From an uncultured Bacilli bacterium (GTDB taxonomy: Bacteria; Bacillota_I; Bacilli_A; RF39; UBA660): a stretch of 26,617 bases of DNA. Positions 21,622 to 26,617 of this stretch are shown here, in pieces. Position numbers and translations under genes: made by a program. Location of the stretch: contig CAKPQS010000019.1 of NCBI GenBank assembly GCA_934179675.1, forward strand, positions 1 to 26,617, given 5' to 3'. Below the pieces are notes generated by a model. That model did no database searches. It saw only the letters and a list, made by a program, of their open reading frames with translations, and was not told where the DNA came from. Position 1 is the first letter of the stretch, and each line of letters starts with the position of its first letter.

Positions 21622-22341
21622 CTATTCATTTACTGCAGTTTCGTTTGAAACTTCACTTTCTACAACATCTTCAACTGTAATATAATTTACTAATTCTTCA
21701 GTTTCATTTATTTTTCCTGGAGTTTTAATAGAAGTTTTAATAAATACTAATCCTTCTTTTGCTCCTGGAACATTTCCTTTTACTAAGATGCAGTTATTTT
21801 CTTTATCAACTTTTACTACTTCAAGATTTTGAATAGTTACAGTTAATACTCCCATGTGACCTGGTAATTTTTTAGCTTTAAATACTCTCATTGGTCTCAT
21901 AGTTCCCATTGAACCTGGTTTTCTATGATAATGAGAACCATGTCCCATAGGTCCACGAGATTGTCCATGACGAGTAATAACGCCTTCAAATCCGTGTCCT
22001 TTTGTAGTTCCAGTTACATCAACAACTTCGCCTTCTGTAAATGAATCTACACAAATTTCATCGCCAACTTTATAGTTAGCTACATCTACACCTCTGATTT
22101 CTCTAAAGAAGCGCTTAGGTGTAGTGTTTGCTTTCTTGGCATGACCAATAATAGCTTTTGTCGCGTTTTTCTCTTTAATGTTTTCAAAACCTAATTGAAC
22201 AGCTTCATAACCATCGTTTTCCATAGTCTTAATTTGAGTTACAACGTTTGGTTCAACTTCAATTACTGTTACAGGAATTAACTTTCCAGATTTTGTAAAC
22301 ACTTGAGTCATTCCTTTTTTACGACCTAAGATTCCTTTCAT
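21622..22341 (-). CDS. rplC: 50S ribosomal protein L3 with acidic C-terminal extension
   Basis: A 239-residue L3, an early assembly protein whose central extension reaches toward the peptidyl-transferase centre. Core motifs: KGILGRKKGMTQVFTKSGKL, VDVTGTTKGHGFEGVITRHG, RGPMGHGSHYHRKPGSMGTM and KKLPGHMGVLTVTIQNLEVV. The usual protein ends shortly after GNVPGAKEGLVFIKTSIK. Here about 30 further residues follow (ETEELVNYITVEDVVESE, ending SNETAVNE), rich in Glu and unusual for a basic ribosomal protein. An AGGAGG ribosome binding site precedes ATG 22341. Confidence 0.97.
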   Translation of the reverse strand: MKGILGRKKGMTQVFTKSGKLIPVTVIEVEPNVVTQIKTMENDGYEAVQLGFENIKEKNATKAIIGHAKKANTTPKRFFREIRGVDVANYKVGDEICVDSFTEGEVVDVTGTTKGHGFEGVITRHGQSRGPMGHGSHYHRKPGSMGTMRPMRVFKAKKLPGHMGVLTVTIQNLEVVKVDKENNCILVKGNVPGAKEGLVFIKTSIKTPGKINETEELVNYITVEDVVESEVSNETAVNE

Positions 22342-22349
22342 ATTTCCTC

Positions 22350-22658
22350 CTATAATTTGATTTGGATGTCAACACCACTTGGTACATCAACGTGTTTTAA
22401 TGCGTCAATTGTTTCCTTGCTTGGATCAATAACATCTATTAGTCTTTTGTGTGTTCTTTTTTCAAATTGTTCACGTGAATCTTTATATTTGTGAACAGCT
22501 CTTAAAATTGTGATTTTTTCAACATCAGTTGGTAATGGTACTGGTCCACTTACTTTTCCACCTGTTCTTTTAACAGTATCAACAATTTTCGCACATGCTG
22601 TATCCAAACTTTTATGTTCATACGCTTGTAATTTGATGCGAACTTTAGTTTTTGACAT
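22350..22658 (-). CDS. rpsJ: 30S ribosomal protein S10
   Basis: A 102-residue S10 of the 30S head, also the antitermination factor NusE, partner of NusB and NusG. It begins SKTKVRIKLQAYEHKSLDTA and contains GGKVSGPVPLPTDVEKITIL and SREQFEKRTHKRLIDVIDPS. The start is ATG 22658 with GAAGGAGGAAACGAA upstream; the frame to 22706 belongs to the leader. It is the first gene of the S10-spc-alpha operon; no tuf or fusA precedes it. Confidence 0.98.
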   Translation of the reverse strand: MSKTKVRIKLQAYEHKSLDTACAKIVDTVKRTGGKVSGPVPLPTDVEKITILRAVHKYKDSREQFEKRTHKRLIDVIDPSKETIDALKHVDVPSGVDIQIKL

Positions 22659-22786
22659 TTCGTTTCCTCCTTCGCCTATATCTAAGTACAGACTCGCTCC
22701 GTGCAAAAACCCGATATTTAGTTTAAATTATGCTAGCAACTTAACCTGGCGTATCGACAACCTTGCACATCCCTGCGTTCCACACA
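22659..22786 (-). promoter_or_regulatory. Structured leader of the S10 operon
   Basis: About 127 nt of untranslated RNA precede rpsJ. On the minus strand GTGCAA (22768-22763) pairs with TTGCAC (22706-22701). CGATA (22756-22752) pairs with TATCG (22716-22712) inside it, and an apical AT-rich hairpin with GCTAGC at its top forms around 22721-22745. A fold of nested helices is expected if a ribosomal protein such as L4 binds the leader to control the operon; which protein does so here is unknown. No terminator-like U run is present between the fold and the ribosome binding site, so control would more likely act on translation. Confidence 0.6.
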
Positions 22787-22792
22787 TCAATG

Positions 22793-22821
22793 ATTATAAG
22801 GTAAAACAAAAGAAAATGCAA
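22793..22821 (-). promoter_or_regulatory. Promoter of the S10-spc-alpha operon
   Basis: On the minus strand TTGCAT (22821-22816), 17 bp, and perfect TATAAT (22798-22793). Initiation near 22786. This is the only strong promoter I find before the rplQ terminator, so it may drive all 29 genes. Its -35 box lies within an inverted repeat (22810-22820/22850-22860). Confidence 0.85.
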
Positions 22822-22860
22822 GTTATTTCGAACATTTTTTTCATTTTTTTGCATTTTCTT
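22810..22860. repeat. 11-bp inverted repeat over the S10 promoter
   Basis: AAGAAAATGCA (22810-22820) and TGCATTTTCTT (22850-22860) are perfect inverted copies separated by 29 bp. One arm covers most of the -35 box. It lies between the convergent-free ends of the S10 promoter and tspO, whose stop is at 22863. It may be an operator, or a terminator for tspO, since an RNA hairpin here would directly follow the tspO stop. Confidence 0.6.
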
Positions 22861-22862
22861 GT

Positions 22863-23312
22863 CTATTTGTTTAAAATAAAAACATTATAATTTAAATAAA
22901 AGGCAAATATAAGCCATAGTATATAAGGAATTTGTATATAAGCTGCTAATTCATTTTTTTTAAAATATTCTATTATCATAAGTATAACAAAAAATATTAA
23001 TAATACTAACCATATTAAGGCAAGCAAATATTCTTTAGCATTAAAAAATATAAATGGCCATATTAAATTTATTGCAAGTCCTATATAATAAATTAAATTC
23101 TTAACTTCTTCTTTTTTATCTTTATTAATTAAATAATTTGATAATCCAAGTAATATATATAAAATAGTCCAAACAATAGGAAAGACAATTTTAGGTGGAC
23201 TAAATTCTGGTTTAATGATTTCATTATATAAATCTGTTTTGATTAGTAAACTAGTTATAAATCCTAATCCTAATGGAATTAAAATATATAAAGCAATTTT
23301 TTTAATATTCAT
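22863..23312 (-). CDS. TspO/MBR family membrane protein
   Basis: A 149-residue protein with five predicted membrane helices, the TspO/peripheral benzodiazepine receptor fold. Family motifs in order: LGLGFITSLL in helix 1, KPEFSPPKIVFPIVWTILYI, LGLSNYL, INLIWPFIFFNAKEYLLALI and the closing AAYIQIPYILWLIFAFYLNY. Bacterial members bind porphyrins and influence stress or pigment physiology; the ligand here is unknown. The start at ATG 23312 is supported by GGTGAT 4-5 nt upstream; ATG 23318 overlaps that site and ATG 23339 has none. It is transcribed divergently from the calcium ATPase and ends 42 bp before the S10 -35 box on the same strand. Confidence 0.88.
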   Translation of the reverse strand: MNIKKIALYILIPLGLGFITSLLIKTDLYNEIIKPEFSPPKIVFPIVWTILYILLGLSNYLINKDKKEEVKNLIYYIGLAINLIWPFIFFNAKEYLLALIWLVLLIFFVILMIIEYFKKNELAAYIQIPYILWLIFAFYLNYNVFILNK

Positions 23313-23415
23313 TTTCATCACCATTATAATTATATACAATACTAACTAAAATATTTGTCGAATTAAAAAAAACAAAAAATAATAAGTTCTTAATAAAATT
23401 TATTAGGTGATAAAA
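23313..23415. promoter_or_regulatory. Divergent tspO / calcium ATPase intergenic region
   Basis: The 103-bp region must hold both start sites. On the tspO side a TATAAT-like box occurs (around 23323-23334, minus strand), with a weak TCGACA upstream. On the ATPase side only A-rich sequence and AGGTGAT (ribosome binding site, 23405-23411) are visible. I cannot place a convincing -35 for either. Confidence 0.35.
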
Positions 23416-25956
23416 GTGAATGGACTAACAAATGAAGAAGTTAAAATTTCTCGTGATAAATATGGTAGCAATGAAATAACTAGAAAAAAAAGCAAAAAAA
23501 TTATTAATATTTTTATTGATAATTTAGGTGATCCCATAATTAGGATATTGTTAATTGCACTTGCTGTAAAAATAGTTTTTTTACTTAAAGATTTTGATTG
23601 GTATGAAACAATTGGTATTGTTGCTTCTATTTTACTTGCATCAGTTGTTTCAACTATTTCTGAATATGGAAGTGAAAAAGCATTTGAAAAATTAGAAAAA
23701 GAAGCTGAAGAAACTAGCGCTAAAGTATTAAGAGAAAAAAGAATTACAGAGATAAAATTAAATGATATTGTAAAAGGAGATATCATAATTTTAGAAACAG
23801 GTGATAAAGTTCCAGCAGATGGAAATATTTTGGAAGGTAAAATATCTTTAGATGAATCATTAATAAATGGTGAAGCTAAAGAAAAAAGTAAAACTTTTGG
23901 CGATAAAATATATCGTGGAACAATTGTAACAGAGGGAAAAGCATTAATGCTTGTTGAAGAAGTTGGCAATAATACAGCATATGGACAAATTGCCAAGGAA
24001 CTTCAAATAGAAAGTGAAGAAAGTCCTTTAAAATTAAGATTAAGAGTTCTTGCGGAAACAATAAGCAAAATTGGTTATATAGGTGCTTTATTAGTTGCTG
24101 TTTCTTATCTATTTAATGTTATAGTAATACACAATAATTTTGATTATTCAAGTATTATTAATACATTAACCAATTTTAGAGTGATTTCTGGATATATCTT
24201 ACATGCTCTAACATTATGTGTAACAGTTATTATAGTTTCTGTTCCTGAGGGATTACCAATGATGATAACATTAGTTTTATCATCTAATATGAAAAAATTA
24301 TTAAAAGCTAATGTATTAGTAAGGAAGTTAACCGGTATTGAAACAACGGGAAGTCTAAATATTTTATTTACTGATAAAACTGGAACATTAACTAAAGGAA
24401 AATTAGAAGTTATGGGGATAATGAATGCAAATGGTGATATTGAATATTATTCTGATATAATTCAAAATAAATACTTAAAAGAAAATTTAATTTTAAATAA
24501 TAATAGTACTTATTCACATGAAACTAATTCCGCAATTGGGTCAAATGCAACTGATCGTGCTTTAAAAGAATTTATAAGAGAAAATAGCAATGAAGTAATA
24601 ATAAATAAAGAAAATTTTACATCAGAAAAAAAATATTCAAGTGTTACAACTAAAGATAGAACTTATATAAAGGGTGCTTACGAAAAATTATTAGCAAAAT
24701 CTAATAAATATATAAATAAATTTGGTTATGAAAGGATTATATTAAATAAAGATAAATTAATAGATAAATTAAATTTACTTTCAAATAAGGGAATAAGAAT
24801 AGTAATGTTAGGAATTAAAAAAAATACTGAAATAATTTTACAGGGTTTTGCACTTATTCGCGATGAACCAAGAGAAAATGTAAAAGAAGCTCTAGAATTA
24901 GTTAGCAAAGCAGGTATTCATACAATTATGATAACTGGTGATAGTAAAGTAACAGCATCAGCTATTGCAAGAGAATTAAATATTTTAAAAAATGGTGAAT
25001 ATGTTTTAACAAGTGATGAATTAAATAATTTAACAGATGAAGAAATTGAAAAAATTTTACCTAAATTAAAAGTTGTTGCACGTTCTCTTCCAAGTGATAA
25101 AAGCAGGCTTGTTAAAATAGCTCAAAAAATGGGTTATGTTACAGGAATGACCGGCGATGGTATAAATGATGCTCCTGCTCTAAAAAAAGCAGATGTAGGA
25201 TTTTCAATGGGATCTGGAACAGAGGTTGCTAAAGAAGCAAGTGATATTATTATTTTAGATAATAATTTTTTATCAATTACAAAGGCTATCTTATTTGGAA
25301 GAACAATTTTTAAATCAATTAGAAAATTTATTATATTTCAATTAACTGTTAATATATGTGCTCTTACAATATCTATAGTTGGACCATTTATAAATATAGA
25401 AACTCCTATAACAGTTGTACAAATGCTTTGGATAAATATGGTAATGGATACGCTTGCAGGATTAGCCTTTTCTTATGAGCCACCGCTAATTGAATATATG
25501 GAAGAAAAGCCAAAAGAAAAAAACGAAAAAATATTAAATAAATATATGATAAATGAAATAGTTGTGACAGGTCTTTATTCTTCGCTTTTATTAATCTTAT
25601 TTTTAAAAATACCATTTTTTAAGCACATGTTTAGACCGGATATAACAAATAAGTATTTTATGACAGGTTTTTTCACTTTATTTATTTTAATAACAATATT
25701 TAATAGTTTTAATGCAAGAACAAGTAGAATAAATATACTTGCTGATATTAAAAAAAATCCCGTTTTTTTAGGAATTATTATTTTTATAGCATCTATTCAA
25801 ATAATTATTATTTATTTTGGTGGTAATGTATTTAGAACTTATGGACTAGAAATAAATGAATTTATAAGTTTAATTTTAATTTCATTAACTGTAATACCTG
25901 TAGATTGGTTTAGGAAATATATACTTAAGATTAAAGGAATTAAAAAAGGAGTATAA
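23416..25956 (+). CDS. P-type Ca2+-transporting ATPase, PMCA-like (P2B-type)
   Basis: An 846-residue membrane ATPase that expels Ca2+ from the cytoplasm. An N-terminal cation-ATPase domain (LTNEEVKISRDKYGSNEI) precedes M1-M2. The actuator domain has DKVPADGNILEG and LDESLINGEAKEKS, where the usual TGES reads NGEA with the Glu kept. The M4 cation motif is VPEGLP (from about 276), the phosphorylated Asp is D320 in DKTGTLTKG, and the hinge is TGDGINDAPALKKADVGFSM from residue 579. M6 has NMVMDTLAGLAFSYEPP, the Asn/Asp pair of the single calcium site in PMCA-type pumps. GTG 23416 is chosen because AGGTGAT lies 4 nt upstream; GTG 23407 lies inside that site. Selectivity for Ca2+ over Mn2+ is inferred. 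Confidence 0.93.
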   Translation: MNGLTNEEVKISRDKYGSNEITRKKSKKIINIFIDNLGDPIIRILLIALAVKIVFLLKDFDWYETIGIVASILLASVVSTISEYGSEKAFEKLEKEAEETSAKVLREKRITEIKLNDIVKGDIIILETGDKVPADGNILEGKISLDESLINGEAKEKSKTFGDKIYRGTIVTEGKALMLVEEVGNNTAYGQIAKELQIESEESPLKLRLRVLAETISKIGYIGALLVAVSYLFNVIVIHNNFDYSSIINTLTNFRVISGYILHALTLCVTVIIVSVPEGLPMMITLVLSSNMKKLLKANVLVRKLTGIETTGSLNILFTDKTGTLTKGKLEVMGIMNANGDIEYYSDIIQNKYLKENLILNNNSTYSHETNSAIGSNATDRALKEFIRENSNEVIINKENFTSEKKYSSVTTKDRTYIKGAYEKLLAKSNKYINKFGYERIILNKDKLIDKLNLLSNKGIRIVMLGIKKNTEIILQGFALIRDEPRENVKEALELVSKAGIHTIMITGDSKVTASAIARELNILKNGEYVLTSDELNNLTDEEIEKILPKLKVVARSLPSDKSRLVKIAQKMGYVTGMTGDGINDAPALKKADVGFSMGSGTEVAKEASDIIILDNNFLSITKAILFGRTIFKSIRKFIIFQLTVNICALTISIVGPFINIETPITVVQMLWINMVMDTLAGLAFSYEPPLIEYMEEKPKEKNEKILNKYMINEIVVTGLYSSLLLILFLKIPFFKHMFRPDITNKYFMTGFFTLFILITIFNSFNARTSRINILADIKKNPVFLGIIIFIASIQIIIIYFGGNVFRTYGLEINEFISLILISLTVIPVDWFRKYILKIKGIKKGV

Positions 25957-25959
25957 CTA

Positions 25960-25988
25960 TTTACAATAATTTAAAAGTATTATATAAT
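25960..25988 (+). promoter_or_regulatory. Promoter of the lipoprotein gene
   Basis: TTTACA at 25960-25965, exactly 17 bp, TATAAT at 25983-25988, starting 4 bp after the ATPase stop. Transcription near 25995 gives a very short leader with AAGGA. Confidence 0.8.
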
Positions 25989-26011
25989 TTTATTAGAATG
26001 AAGGAATGAAA

Positions 26012-26560
26012 ATGAAAAAAATAATACTTTTGTGTACTATTATTATATTAACTGGTTGTACTTCATATAAAGAAGAAGCAAGAACTTTTAGCGAGAATAA
26101 TAAACCTTCTTTATTGTCAACCGAACAAGCTTTAGAAATAGTTAAAGAGCGATACAAACAAATGGAAAAGTCATATACTGATATACAAGGAACAACTCCT
26201 ACTATTTATGAAAATAATAAAACTTATTACACTATAAATAATTATGATGAATTAACTAACATATATAATGAAAAAATGTTAAAAAAATTCAATGATGATA
26301 ACAATATTTTAAAAAAGGATGATTCTATTTATTCTTATTCACTACCTAGATATAAAATAGAATATGATGAAATTACATATACTGAAATATCGGTTACAGA
26401 AAATAAAATTAAATATAAAGTATTACTTTACAAATGTACTGAAAAAGTTAATGAAAAATGTAAAAATTTTGCACTTACAACAAATCCATTTGATTTAGAG
26501 AAAATAAATGATGAATGGAAAATATCAAATTACAAAATAAAATGGTTCTTTGTCAAATAG
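26012..26560 (+). CDS. Small putative lipoprotein of unknown function
   Basis: A 182-residue secreted lipoprotein. The signal peptide is KK followed by a hydrophobic stretch and the lipobox LTGC, with lipidation expected at Cys16. The mature part is hydrophilic and rich in Lys, Asn, Tyr and Glu, with two further Cys (YKCTEKVNEKC) that could form a disulfide, and many short beta-like segments (KTYYTINNYDE, DEITYTEISVTENKIKYKV). It looks like a compact alpha/beta extracytoplasmic domain; I do not recognise the family. ATG 26012 is preferred since AAGGA (26001-26005) lies 6 nt upstream, whereas ATG 26006 abuts it. It has its own promoter and is probably not tied functionally to the ATPase. Confidence 0.75.
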   Translation: MKKIILLCTIIILTGCTSYKEEARTFSENNKPSLLSTEQALEIVKERYKQMEKSYTDIQGTTPTIYENNKTYYTINNYDELTNIYNEKMLKKFNDDNNILKKDDSIYSYSLPRYKIEYDEITYTEISVTENKIKYKVLLYKCTEKVNEKCKNFALTTNPFDLEKINDEWKISNYKIKWFFVK

Positions 26561-26617
26561 TGTTGGTCGACAATAAATTTGATGAATGAATTGTCAATAT
26601 ATGAGTGATGAAAAATC
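26561..26617. other. Right-hand edge, no complete gene
   Basis: GACAAT (26569-26574) and ATTGTC (26590-26595) form a 6-bp inverted repeat with a 15-nt loop. An ATG at 26601 opens a frame that runs off the window but lacks a ribosome binding site, so no gene is called. Confidence 0.4.

Noticed and set aside
23830..23890. Loss of the TGES motif (NGEA) in the calcium ATPase as a sign of inactivity
   Set aside because: The essential Glu and Gly are kept, NGE-type variants occur in this pump group as I recall, and all other catalytic motifs are intact.
26601..26617. Possible start of another gene at the right edge
   Set aside because: ATG without a ribosome binding site and only 17 bases visible; cannot be supported.
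1..26617. CRISPR arrays, restriction or other defence systems, prophage genes
   Set aside because: No regularly spaced repeats and no recognisable defence or phage proteins; the only mobile DNA is the two insertion-sequence remnants.

Overview
The window comes from a low-GC Gram-positive bacterium of the Bacilli/Tenericutes type, probably a small-genome, host-associated, walled or spore-related relative of the Mollicutes. The evidence is a very AT-rich composition, strong AGGAGG-type ribosome binding sites, the Firmicutes order of the S10-spc-alpha ribosomal cluster, a DUF1292 protein, a YugI/CvfD S1-domain protein and a CotS/YutH-like protein. TGA is a normal stop codon here: rplB, rplP, secY and the CotS-like gene all end with it. 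Mycoplasma code 4 is therefore excluded. Ribosomal protein L30 (rpmD) is missing from its usual place, a trait shared with reduced Firmicutes lineages.

Left part (1-4266): a tRNA-Val(UAC) gene with a consensus promoter, the ribosome-associated S1 protein CvfD/YugI, a divergent Nfu-type Fe-S scaffold, a CotS/YutH-like protein, a DUF1292 protein and an unrecognised 540-residue protein with a duplicated helical module. Several genes end in terminators whose stems include their own stop codons.

Mobile region (about 4280-6690): a decayed IS110-family element keeps a well-preserved left end. That end holds a promoter, a foldable RNA that is a candidate bridge RNA, and a hairpin covering the transposase ribosome binding site. 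The transposase has two in-frame stops and two frameshifts. It is followed by a frameshifted, 3'-truncated ISNCY/IS1202-type transposase.

Middle (6692-8689): on the minus strand, a short-chain dehydrogenase is followed by a gene-free island of about 540 nt. The island has a perfect-consensus promoter, about 40% GC against about 27% around it, and many local inverted repeats. I read it as a large structured non-coding RNA. Directly downstream on the same strand is a four-helix membrane protein. This RNA-plus-membrane-protein layout resembles OLE RNA with OapA and is the most interesting item in the window.

Ribosomal super-operon (8779-22821, all minus): transcription starts at a promoter at 22793-22821, passes a folded leader, then rpsJ-rplC-rplD-rplW-rplB-rpsS-rplV-rpsC-rplP-rpmC-rpsQ-rplN-rplX-rplE-rpsN-rpsH-rplF-rplR-rpsE-rplO-secY-adk-map-infA-rpmJ-rpsM-rpsK-rpoA-rplQ, and ends at a terminator overlapping the rplQ stop. 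Genes are packed with ATGA or TAATG overlaps and short gaps. Together they make ribosomal proteins, the main protein-export channel, nucleotide balancing, N-terminal methionine removal, initiation factor 1 and RNA polymerase alpha.

Right end (22863-26617): a TspO/MBR membrane protein lies divergent to a PMCA-type calcium P-type ATPase, followed by a small lipoprotein with its own promoter.
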